A DNA stretch of 64,000 nucleotides, taken from the NCBI GenBank assembly GCA_023423065.1, contig JAFAGC010000029.1, positions 73,382-137,381 on the forward strand, given 5' to 3'. Below are positions 42,889 to 52,292 of the stretch, one piece after another (within the stretch, counting starts at the first letter, position 1; each line of letters starts with the position of its first letter). The stretch is from Pseudomonadota bacterium. GTDB lineage: Bacteria; Pseudomonadota; Gammaproteobacteria; Steroidobacterales; Steroidobacteraceae. A program made the translations under genes and the position numbers. The notes beneath the pieces were generated by a model. That model was not told where the DNA came from and did no database searches. It saw only the letters and a list, made by a program, of their open reading frames with translations.

Positions 42889-43218
42889 GGTCCGAGTGGT
42901 GTTGGGACGAACGAACCCGGCGCGACGGGAACCGGATCGCGCAATACGTATTGCGTTCTCATCCCGCTGGTAAGCGGTCCGTTAAATGGGGTCGCAAGAT
43001 TTGATACTGGCGTCTGGAAGGTATGCGAGAAAGCGCCGCAGCCGGCCTGAATCTCAAGCGCTCGCTCTACTTGGCCTGCTGTTAGGCCGCTGACCTCACC
43101 AGGTCGCGCAACGAAGGATCCTGCGCAGAGGGCGCCGCTGCCTTCGATCGCCGCGACACCTTCAGCGCTTGTGAAATGTGTGACCGTTGCAGTCCTTGCG
43201 GCAACAGCGAAACCGGCT
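42889..43218. other. 330 bases between small island genes
   Basis: No gene with a clear start is seen. A minus-strand frame that stops at 43082 reads ISDGEIGIKPVSLLPQGLQR ... APSAQDPSLRDLVRSAA. Its only ATG (43288) would lie inside the immunity-like gene, and in-frame TTG codons are alternatives, so it may be a small or decayed gene. The remaining 190 bases up to 43081 show no convincing frame. Confidence 0.35.
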
Positions 43219-43614
43219 TTATGCCGATTTCCCCATCGCTAATAAGTAGCTTGCTTCTCCAGAATTTGTGTTGCGCAAAGTCAGGCAACCAACAAGTGCC
43301 CTATCTTCATCCCAAAACGCAAATACGGTGTTCGAAGTCCCGAGATATGGCTCGCCACGTACGCGAGTTCCCGGTGGCCGCTGCCGGAGGGCAGTGAGTA
43401 GCTCACGAATTCCAATCATCTCGACTGCGTGCTCGCGAGCACCCTCCATTCGCAGCTGGTATAGATCTGCGAATTCTTGCGCAGTCGAAGTCTCCTTGGC
43501 ATCGCTCCTTCCCGCGAAGACGGCGTTCTCGTCTCGCAAGACGGACAATGCTGCATCCCGCCATTGGGATGCCGGAAGTGCATTCAGCGCGCTCAACAAG
43601 TCTTGCATCTTCAT
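43219..43614 (-). CDS. Presumptive immunity protein for the Rhs toxin
   Basis: A 131-residue soluble protein (MKMQDLLSALNALPASQWRD ... AFWDEDRALVGCLTLRNTN). It has a helical N-terminal half and a beta-rich C-terminal half (RVRGEPYLGTSNTVFAFWDE). I do not recognise the family. The assignment rests on position: its ATG lies 4 bases after the Rhs stop codon, on the same strand, with GGTGA upstream. That is the standard place for the cognate immunity gene of a polymorphic toxin. An upstream in-frame start would overlap the toxin gene. Confidence 0.65.
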   Translation of the reverse strand: MKMQDLLSALNALPASQWRDAALSVLRDENAVFAGRSDAKETSTAQEFADLYQLRMEGAREHAVEMIGIRELLTALRQRPPGTRVRGEPYLGTSNTVFAFWDEDRALVGCLTLRNTNSGEASYLLAMGKSA

Positions 43615-43618
43615 GCTT

Positions 43619-46600
43619 TCACCGGACACACAAGATAACTGTACACCCGTCACGCACTCCCTTCATTAAGACTTCAGACTCTCCTGGGATTCGGTTAGGC
43701 GATGGGACCCACTGCCAACTCGCGCCTGGAGGCGGAGCACCCGCAGGAACACGTAGCATCAAGCCGCCCGGACCAGTCTTGTTTGCGTGCTGCAGAGCCT
43801 TGTCCATGTTGGTGGTCCATGAAGTGTATGGGCTGCTCGCTGAAACACCTGGTCCACCAATGTTGTGTTCAAGAGGTGTGACGCTTCCATTCAGGTTTCC
43901 AGGAACCGCGCGGCCCGCTGCCGCATCAGCGTAAGCGGGATGTCCAGAATGAACTCCACGGTATACATACTGTGCCCCCCCCGAGCTCGCCCTTGCGGCC
44001 GCTCTCACAGCAAGTGTCTCGACCGCTCCCGCGACATTTACGACATTAAAGAACTTCTGGTCATTCAGCTCTCGCTGGCTAAGCCACCTCCCCGTAAATG
44101 GATTGTCTCCGTTCTCACGAAATGGAGCAGCTGCGTTTCCCAACTCTTCGGCAATTAGCCGTAGATAGCCTGGCGAGTAATTAAGTACTTGCTGAGCGAG
44201 GGTTTGATTGCAGCCATTGCAATGTACTCCATCGATTGGCGGATACCGATTTCGCCACGCCATGGAATCAGCTACGGCGCCCCCCCATCCCATCAGCCCT
44301 GTTGCGTATCCGCAGGCACCTGGGGTGAGCCAGCCCCCCAGTGGCGTCATACACGGATTCTGGCCGTCTGCCTCACTCCAGTCGATGATGGTGTCGCGAC
44401 AGACGTCAGATTGAAGGCAACCATCTGGCACGGCATTGAACCCGCTGGGGTCCGAAAATGAAAGCGGATTGTTCTGAACATAGCTGTAACGGTTGTAGCC
44501 CTGCGTACTAGACGGATCCGCAATGTATGGATCTGCGCTGATAAACCGCCCCGTTGTCGCATCCTGCACGCGCCCGTTCATGTGGTTGAGGCCCATCGAA
44601 CCGAGCACTGTCTGATAGGTGTAGCCCTGCCGTGTAAACTGATCGAGCGCATCCCGATTGGCAGCGCTGGGCTCGCCCGACCAAGTCATCGCATCGCGCC
44701 GCAATCCGAACGCCGCGAAGGAAGCATGTGTAACGTTACTGCTGTCGACGAGAGTGTCGACACTGCCTTGATGATCTGCGAGCACATAACGTAGGGCGCT
44801 CCCGCCGGCCCAGCGTGAATAGAGAGCAACTGGGCCACGACCACCTTGAATCGTGTGACGAAAAACAACCGCGCCATCGACAACTACTTTTTCAAGTAAA
44901 CCACCAATGTAGTAGGTGGTCTCCAACGGGTGGATGCCATCATCAAAATTCATCTTCCATCGCTGGCGATCGGGGCCATAGCTGAAGGACGCAATCTGGC
45001 CATTTGCGATGATCTGTGCGGGATAGTTGTCGGCCGTCCACACAATGGATTGAGAGATCAATCGATCTGGCTGATCGACCGAAATCATTTCCTTGATGTT
45101 GCCGCTCGCGTCGTACTCGAGCGAAAGATTCGTGTTCTCCCCAGAGCCGTTATCGAGCGTCGAATGTTCCAGGCGGTAAAGTTTGTCGGTTAACCCAACT
45201 CCTCCGTAATAGAAGTTTTCCGCCAGCGTGGAATTTTCGCGGCGTGCGACATTTCCGACGAGATCGTACACGTACGACAAATTTTGAATATTGTTGGGAC
45301 TGCCATCCTGTCCCGACTGTATCGAACTCAACCGGCCCGTCACAGAATCGAACTCGCGCGTGGTGACTACGCCATTGCCGAGAGTCTCTTCAGTCACCTG
45401 TCCCCAGGCATTCGCGCCATCAGCGTCCCAATAGGCAATCTCTGTGCTGTCATCAGATACCTTCTTGAGAATGCCATTTTGATAGGCATAGCGAAGCGCG
45501 AGCCGATATCCGCCCGCGCTCTCCGGATAAATCAGCGTATCGAGCCAGCCTTTGTGAGCCTCATAAGAGTAGTCGTAGCTAAATGTGCCTTGTCCGGGAA
45601 TTGAAATTGCCGTCGTAGTCAATCGAGTTCTATTGTCGTAGCTATAGTTTTCTTCGTATGTTCCAGCGCTGTCGACAGAACTGACTTTCTTGAGTAAGCC
45701 TTTGTTGTACGCATTATTCGCGCCATTGCCCCATTCCCATGCCGCGCTCATCCCCGGTCCGGTATGAGTTAGTGGGCGTGACAAGTTATCGAAAGTAGCG
45801 GTGAAGACTTGGCCCTTGGCGTCTGTCCAGCCGATGAGCTCTCCAAGAGAGTTGTATGTCCGGGTATAGTGGCCCAAGGCCGAATCGGTACCCTCGACGT
45901 GAAACGGAAGAACGCCGTAGTGGATTGTCACCGCCGAAAGTCGGGTCGCCGGCTGACTATCCGTGATTCCCTTGATGTTTCCCGCGGCATCGTAAGTAAA
46001 GAAGATCCTGTAGTGGTTCGCGTCCTCGATCTGTCGAATGCTCGAATCGACATTTGTCACTCGGCTCGTCGTTTGCCCCAGGGCATCCGTCACGGATAGC
46101 TTGCGCCCCTGGTATTCGTAAGTAGTCAGTTGTGGTGTGGACTCCTCCTCGGTCTGTGGCCGGCTCGACTGCGTGAGTCGATTCAGTATGTCGTATGTGT
46201 TGGTTACAGCGCCCGTGCGGCAACTTATTGATGCGCTCATTGTCATGCACGGCATGAATTGCTTGTGCACGCGCCCCAATGCGTCGTATTGCGTCTCAGA
46301 CCACTGCTCACCCGATAGCAAAGGTGTGCGCGTCACAAATAGCCTGTCGAACCCGTCGAAATACGAATACTGACTGAAAATCGGACCTCCAAGGTTGTCG
46401 AAGGCCGTCGCCGTGATCGTCAGCTTGTGCGTCGGATACACGCATCCCGTACTCACACAATCTGCATAGATCCAGGTCGTGTAAGTTCCATCGGGTGCCG
46501 TCTCTTTCGTCTTGCGGGCAAACAGGTCATATTCATAAGACGTCTCGATGAGATTGGAAGGCGTGCTATTTGAATCCGCTACTTTCAGGAGCGTCGCGGT

Positions 46601-49600
46601 GTCATGGTTGTACGCAAACGTTGACGTGGCCCCGCTAGGATCCGTCACACTCACAGGAGATCGTCCAGTAGCGCCCCAATCGATGAGCGTCGTACGCGCG
46701 GGCATATCTACATATCCGCCGCCGACGGGTGAGCGACCAACGACCGAAACAGAATCGATGTTTCCGAAATCATCGAAGCCGTAAGTCTCAGTCACCCTGT
46801 ACTGTTCGCTTAGCGGCTCGGTCTTCTTCTTCTCGACGCGACACTTCTCCGGTGAGTTGTCATCGCGCTCGAATCCCACGGTGCGTGTGACAGTCTCAAC
46901 GCCGCTTGCGGTGCTGCTCTGCTCGACCACAACTTTTTCTACGAACCCGATACACCAATCGCTACCGGAGGTCAGCGCACTGCTGTACGTATTCGTGGTG
47001 ATGGTTTTCCACGACTTAGCTACGTACGCGGGGTCGATTGGATCCTTGTCGGTAACTTCAATGGTATCCGTCAACACATTTCCATACGCAAAGTCGTATG
47101 TAATCGTCCGCGCCCTGGTTGTGATCAAATCGCCGTCAAGATCTCCCCCGACCTCCCGGAGTTCAGTCGAAGATCCGAATACATATGGAAAGTATCGCCA
47201 ATTATTTGTTTCGGTCGGCGCAAGTTCATGAACTCTGTTGTCAATTTCTGCAAACGAAATTGGCGTGGCATTCGGCTGAAACGTCTCAAACTTCCAGACC
47301 ATACCCGTAAGTGGGAAAAGCTGTTTGTACGTCGTTCTTTGTTTGACGCCGTTGCGGCTGTCGACGATCGAGATCTCTTCAAATCCGGCCGATTTTCCTT
47401 CGGGACCGAACAAGACTTTCGGATCAAGGCTGCCGGTTTCGGAGGTGCCCGTCGGAGCGGTGGCTCCGAGCCTGCCGTGAACGCGCGCGCCTTTGTACGT
47501 GTAGTCGAGATCGTAACTTGTGCCAATTCCGTCGGATACTCGAAGCCGGCCGACCAGCAGCAAGGTTTTCGTCACGTCCTTCAAAGGCAACTGCGTGTTT
47601 TCGCCTCGAATGTAGTTGCTCTGCGGGGTCGCCACATACATTGGGATTACGGATACGCCATACCCGTCGATGAAACTCGAAGCCACGTCAGGCCACTGCG
47701 TAACGAAAATGCTCGTCCCACTGCCCGCGCCCACACTGCCGTTACCGTTGTGCGAGTAATAGATGACGCCTGAACCCGAGAAGCAAACCAGCTCATCAAG
47801 TCCATCGCCCTCGACGTCCGCCGCCAGATACGTGCACCCGGAGTTGTAAGGAACCGAGGTAGTCTCGAGACTCGAGAATGGCGCAGTCGTCGTGCCGCTC
47901 GATCTATACACGCCGATTACGCCGCCGTTGTTGACGGCAATGTCGGTTCTGCCATCTCCATCCCAATCGAGTACGGCCACGGGAGCCGACGGAATAGTCA
48001 GGACTGTGGCTGCGCCGCTGCCACAGCCGTGCACTTTCATCGTGGTGGCGCTCAGCTTGATGCTGTCGGTGCAGCGGTCATCGTTGAAGTGGATGCCGAG
48101 ATAGGGCTGTGCGGCGCCTGATGTCCCATTGGTCAGGAAGTAGCCGCTACCACTCGTTACGAGGTCGGAGCCCGTTTGGGTCGGCGTGCATCCGCCAGGC
48201 CCTCCCGAGCAGCCTGCAGTCGAAACCACGAGCGCACTCAGATCTGCTGCGCCATCACCGTTGACGTCGCAAAGGCGCGTGGTTGGACATCCCGAGTACG
48301 GCACGATGACGAAGTTTCCGCCGAAGTTTCCCAGCCCAACCGTGAACGGCTGGTATACCGTCGAATCGAAGCTCGGAACGGATGCGGACCCTGTTGTTGT
48401 GTTCAGGCGGAGGTTCGCGTATCCCGTCCAGGTTCCACCGCTATTGGCGTTCGACGACCAAACTAGATCCTGGATCCCGTCGCCGTTGTAATCGGAAACT
48501 ATCGTGCCGCTCGTCGTGCCGGTGGCAACTGGCGCACCTGTAGATGCAGTGCTGAACGATGTCCCGTTGTAGCCGACGTAGCTCCATGTGCCGCCTATGT
48601 CGATGAGGAAGCCATCCTTGTTCGAGGCGACGAAATGCCCGACCAGCGGAGCGCCCGTGATTCCGGTGTCGACCCCTGCGGTGAATCCCGCCCCCGTCGA
48701 GAACGCGACCTTCAGGGTGCCGCTGTAATAAGCGATGTCAGTTCTTCCGTCGCCGTTGAAGTCATATTTCCCGACGAGAGCGTTTCCAGAGGCGACAGCC
48801 GTCGTGGGCGAACTACTGACGCCGGCCGCACCATTCTGATAGCCGATTGTTGTGGGCTTTAGACAATTCGACGGACCCGTCGCACATTCCTTGATCTCGG
48901 TGAGACGGCTCCGCCCTGTTACGGGGCTCGGCGCATATGTCAGAAAGTATTGGCGCTTGGGCGAGTACGTCGACCCGTTTGCGTCGTAGCCGATGACGAC
49001 GGAATCAAGAATCTTTTTCGTAGTGATCGAATCGCTGCCCTGCTTTACGGTAACGTAGTCCCTGGTAGAGGACTTGTCCGAATAGATGAATGTGGCGCGA
49101 TACTGGTAAGTAGATCCATTCGCGGTTGTGGGGCCCCAAGACACCGCCAGAGGGACCCGTCCTTCTGAATTGTTGGTGTGATAGGTGATGGTGTAGCTGT
49201 TGCCGTCCCGATCTCTCACCTTGCTGAGCAGCCACCTATAGACTGTCGTTCCGCTCAGCACGACTCGAGAGTCCTGGGAGTTGCCGAACTCCAGGATTCT
49301 GCCGTCCTTTGTATATACCTCGAAATGCAACGGCCCCGTTCCCGGAGCGGCGACGGTGTCGATGGATTTCACGCGCGCGAAAGTTGCAATCTGTGTCTGA
49401 TATTCGGCTCCCAAGGTTCCGTAGTCGGTAACTGGGCCGCTCGTGACTCGAAGTTTGTTTCCGTTCAGGCAGAAACGATCGGTAGCGTCTACCTTTACCG
49501 CCTGATCCTTGCCGTCTTCCGCGAGACTCCAGGGGCAACGCTCAATCGATCCAAATCCAGACAGACTCCAGCCCACTCCCATCGGCCCGTTGCCTGCTTG

Positions 49601-49804
49601 GCTGTTATAAGAAAATGCAAGTGATGGCTGCATTCCCCGCGGGCCAGGCTGCACCCAGATTGGGATCGTGTAGGTAGCGGCGCCGGAGGGTGAAACACCC
49701 CAGCTCGCCGCCGTGCGCCCCATCTCCGCGTGGCCAGAAGTCGCCCAAGCGAGCGCAATCAAGGCGCCCCCCATCCAACGAAGCCTGGGTGGAGTCACTC
49801 GCAT
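43619..49804 (-). CDS. SpvB/VCBS/Rhs polymorphic toxin with putative ADP-ribosyltransferase-like tail
   Basis: A 2061-residue secreted protein. A Sec signal peptide (MRVTPPRLRWMGGALIALAW, cleavage near GHA-EM) follows an ideal AAAGGAG site. Residues about 30-340 are SpvB-like (PSLAFSYNSQAGNGPMGVGW). About 345-670 contain FG-GAP/VCBS calcium-type repeats (DFNGDGRTDIAYY, DYNGDGIQDLVW, DVNGDGAADL, DWDGDGRTDIAV). YD/Rhs repeats then run to the core end GRFISADPYIADPSSTQGYN ... NPLSFSDPSG near 1785. The final 120 residues carry YRG (Arg1949), SPYTSWTT and ESE (2042-2044), in the order R-S-E seen in ADP-ribosyltransferase toxins. The tail assignment is inference. Confidence 0.8.
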   Translation of the reverse strand: MRVTPPRLRWMGGALIALAWATSGHAEMGRTAASWGVSPSGAATYTIPIWVQPGPRGMQPSLAFSYNSQAGNGPMGVGWSLSGFGSIERCPWSLAEDGKDQAVKVDATDRFCLNGNKLRVTSGPVTDYGTLGAEYQTQIATFARVKSIDTVAAPGTGPLHFEVYTKDGRILEFGNSQDSRVVLSGTTVYRWLLSKVRDRDGNSYTITYHTNNSEGRVPLAVSWGPTTANGSTYQYRATFIYSDKSSTRDYVTVKQGSDSITTKKILDSVVIGYDANGSTYSPKRQYFLTYAPSPVTGRSRLTEIKECATGPSNCLKPTTIGYQNGAAGVSSSPTTAVASGNALVGKYDFNGDGRTDIAYYSGTLKVAFSTGAGFTAGVDTGITGAPLVGHFVASNKDGFLIDIGGTWSYVGYNGTSFSTASTGAPVATGTTSGTIVSDYNGDGIQDLVWSSNANSGGTWTGYANLRLNTTTGSASVPSFDSTVYQPFTVGLGNFGGNFVIVPYSGCPTTRLCDVNGDGAADLSALVVSTAGCSGGPGGCTPTQTGSDLVTSGSGYFLTNGTSGAAQPYLGIHFNDDRCTDSIKLSATTMKVHGCGSGAATVLTIPSAPVAVLDWDGDGRTDIAVNNGGVIGVYRSSGTTTAPFSSLETTSVPYNSGCTYLAADVEGDGLDELVCFSGSGVIYYSHNGNGSVGAGSGTSIFVTQWPDVASSFIDGYGVSVIPMYVATPQSNYIRGENTQLPLKDVTKTLLLVGRLRVSDGIGTSYDLDYTYKGARVHGRLGATAPTGTSETGSLDPKVLFGPEGKSAGFEEISIVDSRNGVKQRTTYKQLFPLTGMVWKFETFQPNATPISFAEIDNRVHELAPTETNNWRYFPYVFGSSTELREVGGDLDGDLITTRARTITYDFAYGNVLTDTIEVTDKDPIDPAYVAKSWKTITTNTYSSALTSGSDWCIGFVEKVVVEQSSTASGVETVTRTVGFERDDNSPEKCRVEKKKTEPLSEQYRVTETYGFDDFGNIDSVSVVGRSPVGGGYVDMPARTTLIDWGATGRSPVSVTDPSGATSTFAYNHDTATLLKVADSNSTPSNLIETSYEYDLFARKTKETAPDGTYTTWIYADCVSTGCVYPTHKLTITATAFDNLGGPIFSQYSYFDGFDRLFVTRTPLLSGEQWSETQYDALGRVHKQFMPCMTMSASISCRTGAVTNTYDILNRLTQSSRPQTEEESTPQLTTYEYQGRKLSVTDALGQTTSRVTNVDSSIRQIEDANHYRIFFTYDAAGNIKGITDSQPATRLSAVTIHYGVLPFHVEGTDSALGHYTRTYNSLGELIGWTDAKGQVFTATFDNLSRPLTHTGPGMSAAWEWGNGANNAYNKGLLKKVSSVDSAGTYEENYSYDNRTRLTTTAISIPGQGTFSYDYSYEAHKGWLDTLIYPESAGGYRLALRYAYQNGILKKVSDDSTEIAYWDADGANAWGQVTEETLGNGVVTTREFDSVTGRLSSIQSGQDGSPNNIQNLSYVYDLVGNVARRENSTLAENFYYGGVGLTDKLYRLEHSTLDNGSGENTNLSLEYDASGNIKEMISVDQPDRLISQSIVWTADNYPAQIIANGQIASFSYGPDRQRWKMNFDDGIHPLETTYYIGGLLEKVVVDGAVVFRHTIQGGRGPVALYSRWAGGSALRYVLADHQGSVDTLVDSSNVTHASFAAFGLRRDAMTWSGEPSAANRDALDQFTRQGYTYQTVLGSMGLNHMNGRVQDATTGRFISADPYIADPSSTQGYNRYSYVQNNPLSFSDPSGFNAVPDGCLQSDVCRDTIIDWSEADGQNPCMTPLGGWLTPGACGYATGLMGWGGAVADSMAWRNRYPPIDGVHCNGCNQTLAQQVLNYSPGYLRLIAEELGNAAAPFRENGDNPFTGRWLSQRELNDQKFFNVVNVAGAVETLAVRAAARASSGGAQYVYRGVHSGHPAYADAAAGRAVPGNLNGSVTPLEHNIGGPGVSASSPYTSWTTNMDKALQHANKTGPGGLMLRVPAGAPPPGASWQWVPSPNRIPGESEVLMKGVRDGCTVILCVR

Positions 49805-49872
49805 CGCACACTCCTTTTTGTTGCGAGTCACGCCGCCGAAATCACGATGAGTAGTCATGCTCATGGAACACC

Positions 49873-52086
49873 TCAGTGCGACGCGGACAAGCTGATGGTC
49901 GCCGTCCCGAGAATCACGCCCGGATTACTGCTCTTTCGGATCTGAATGGTGAAACTGCACGAGGCCGACCTTGGGGATGGCCCACCTGCCACGGAGGCCC
50001 ACGCCTGGCTGGTGCCAAGCGACGTCCATGTATTGAAGGTTCCACCTTGGCACGTTCCGCTACCCGGCGTTGCGCGCACTTCGAAGTTGCCCATGCCGCT
50101 CTTGGGCACTAGCCAGTCACCCACATCGACACTGCCACTATTGAAAGTGGGTGAAATGATGATGTCACCCGCGCCGCTCAGCACGTACGTCGCGGTGGAA
50201 GAGAACGGGCCCGTCGTATTGGTCACGCTGCGATTGCTGATCGTGATCGCGGTATCGGTCGTGAACGAATTCGAGCTTGCACCACCTGCGTTGTTCGCGG
50301 CGTCGCGAGCGCGCACCTGCACCGTGTAACTCGTGTTCGGCGATAGCCCTGTGAAATTTCTGCTGAGTGACACACCGTTCGAAGACCAAGCGCCGCCATT
50401 GAGTGAGGTTTCGTAGCTGGTCACGCCGACGTTGTCCGTCGCCGCGGCCCAGGTCGCGGTCGCACTCGTCCCAGTAATTGAGCTGAAGCCCGGCGTACCC
50501 GGCGCACTCGGCGCTATCGTGTCATTGGTCTTGAAGGACTTCGAACTGGCGCTGCCGGGATTATTCGCGGCGTCTTTCGCACGTACCTGCAGCGTGTAGT
50601 TTGTCGCGGGCGACAGCCCGGTCAGGCTCTTGGATGTCGACAGGCCATTCGATGTCCACGCTCCGCCGTTCAGCGAAGTTTCGTAACTTGTGACCCCGAC
50701 GTTGTCGGTCGCCACTCCCCAACTCGCCGAAGCACTTATTCCAGTGATGCTGCTGATACTGGGGACTCCGGGTGCTCCGGGAGCAACGTTGTCGATCGTC
50801 GTGAAGGAATGCGAGTTCGCGGGGCCCGGATTATTCGCCGCGTCCTTGGCGCGAACCTGCAGTGTGTAGAGGGTGCCGCTCGTAAGCCCCGTCAGGTTCT
50901 TGCTAAGCGACGCCCCGTTCGAGGTCCATGCCCCGCCGTTCAGCGAAGTCTCGTAGCTAGTCACGGCGACATTGTCCGTCGCAGCGCTCCAGCTGGCCGT
51001 CGCCGATGTGGCGGTGATGCTAGTGAAGCCCGGCGTACCCGGGGCGCTGGGCGCGGTGGTGTCCGTGGTGATGAACGAATTGGAGCTCACGCTGCTCGTG
51101 TTGTTGGCGGCATCCTTCGCACGCACTTGCAACGTGTAATCGGTGGCGGCGGACAAGCCCGTGAGGTTTTTCGAGAGAGAGGCGCCGTTCGACGTCCAGG
51201 CACCGCCATTCAGCGATGTTTCATAGCTCGTAACCGCGACGTTGTCCGTGGAGGCAGTCCATGATGCGATCGCGGAGGTCTGGGTGATGCTGCTGAATCC
51301 CGGCGTACCGGGGGTACCCGGCGCGACATTGTCGAGCGTCATGAACGAATTCGAGCTAATAGCTCCAAGGTTGTTCGCGCCATCGCGCGCCCGCACCTGA
51401 AGCGTGTGATTCGTCGCAGACGTGAAGCCGCCCAGGTTGACCGACAGCGACATCCCATTCGAAATCCAGGCTCCACCATCCAGGGAATATTCGTATCCGG
51501 TAACCGCCACATTGTCGGTCGCTGCGGTCCAACTCGCGGTCGCCGAAGTAGCAGTGATGCCGCTGAAGCTCGGAACGCCCGGCGCGGTGGGCGCGCCATT
51601 GTCGAGCGTGGTGAACGAATTCGAGCTCGTGGGACCGTAGTTGTTGTTGCCGTCCTTCGCGCGTACATCGACGGTATATGTCGTTGCGCCCGTTAGCCCG
51701 CTCAACGAACCCGAAGTGGACGTGGTCGCAATCCAGGAGCCGCCCGTGCGCCGGTACTCGTACCCCGTGACCGAGACGTTATCCGTCGCCGCGGCCCAGC
51801 TCACAGCCGCCGATGAGGCCGTGATCGAACTGAAACTGGGGGTTCCCGGCGCGGTTGGTGCACCGAGATCCGTGACGGTCGCCGAGGTGCGATTGCCGTT
51901 CTCGTCGTAGCCATAGGTGATGTACGAGCCATCTGGATAGATGGCCTTCGTCACTCGCCCCGAGGCAGGGTCGACTTCGTAGGTGACTTGTACGGCGTGC
52001 GCCGTTGTGATGAGGACTAATACGCTCGCGAGGACCGCGGCATAGTGCGCTCGCCGGACCTTCCGAATCGCCCCAAAATATTCCAT
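49873..52086 (-). CDS. Secreted fibronectin type III repeat protein with YD-repeat start
   Basis: A 737-residue protein. A signal peptide ends near ITTAHA; a single YD-type repeat follows (GRVTKAIYPDGSYITYGYDE then NGNRT). From about residue 74 there are six FN3 domains of about 89 residues, each opening with x-APxxPGxPxFSSI and ending DAANN...SFTT. The C-terminal 120 residues are a different beta-rich domain with two cysteines (SGTCQGGTFNTW, SASCSFTIQIR). It ends 69 bases before the Rhs gene on the same strand and is likely co-expressed as an adhesin, carrier or shell partner. Confidence 0.8.
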   Translation of the reverse strand: MEYFGAIRKVRRAHYAAVLASVLVLITTAHAVQVTYEVDPASGRVTKAIYPDGSYITYGYDENGNRTSATVTDLGAPTAPGTPSFSSITASSAAVSWAAATDNVSVTGYEYRRTGGSWIATTSTSGSLSGLTGATTYTVDVRAKDGNNNYGPTSSNSFTTLDNGAPTAPGVPSFSGITATSATASWTAATDNVAVTGYEYSLDGGAWISNGMSLSVNLGGFTSATNHTLQVRARDGANNLGAISSNSFMTLDNVAPGTPGTPGFSSITQTSAIASWTASTDNVAVTSYETSLNGGAWTSNGASLSKNLTGLSAATDYTLQVRAKDAANNTSSVSSNSFITTDTTAPSAPGTPGFTSITATSATASWSAATDNVAVTSYETSLNGGAWTSNGASLSKNLTGLTSGTLYTLQVRAKDAANNPGPANSHSFTTIDNVAPGAPGVPSISSITGISASASWGVATDNVGVTSYETSLNGGAWTSNGLSTSKSLTGLSPATNYTLQVRAKDAANNPGSASSKSFKTNDTIAPSAPGTPGFSSITGTSATATWAAATDNVGVTSYETSLNGGAWSSNGVSLSRNFTGLSPNTSYTVQVRARDAANNAGGASSNSFTTDTAITISNRSVTNTTGPFSSTATYVLSGAGDIIISPTFNSGSVDVGDWLVPKSGMGNFEVRATPGSGTCQGGTFNTWTSLGTSQAWASVAGGPSPRSASCSFTIQIRKSSNPGVILGTATISLSASH
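50265..51866 (-). repeat. Six tandem ~267-base fibronectin III units
   Basis: The DNA encoding the six FN3 domains is a tandem repeat with a period of about 267-270 bases. Repeats 3 and 4 share the exact stretch YETSLNGGAWTSNGASLSKN, while repeats 5 and 6 differ by a few residues, and 1 and 2 are more diverged. The gradient suggests recent internal duplication in the C-terminal direction. Such tracts can expand or contract by recombination. Confidence 0.85.
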
Positions 52087-52292
52087 GGACGCTCCCTCGG
52101 CTTGTCATCGTCGCCATGGGAGCCTTCGTTGCTTCGATGCGCAGGCCATCACGCCCGGACGGGACGATGAACGTCCTCCAGGTGCGGCACATTACACATC
52201 ACATACCGGCGCATCGAATCGCACTTGTCGCGCGCAGCTAACTCCCTTCTCCGATATGTACCAACGAACAGTTAGACGAGTCAATCAGGTAT

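Noticed and set aside
42454..43050. 198-codon plus-strand frame at the island edge
   Set aside because: No domain features and it runs antisense to the better-supported 83-residue gene; composition is not protein-like.
50265..51866. CRISPR-like periodicity
   Set aside because: The period is about 267 bases and in frame with FN3 domains; there are no short repeats and unique spacers. No CRISPR array is present in the window.
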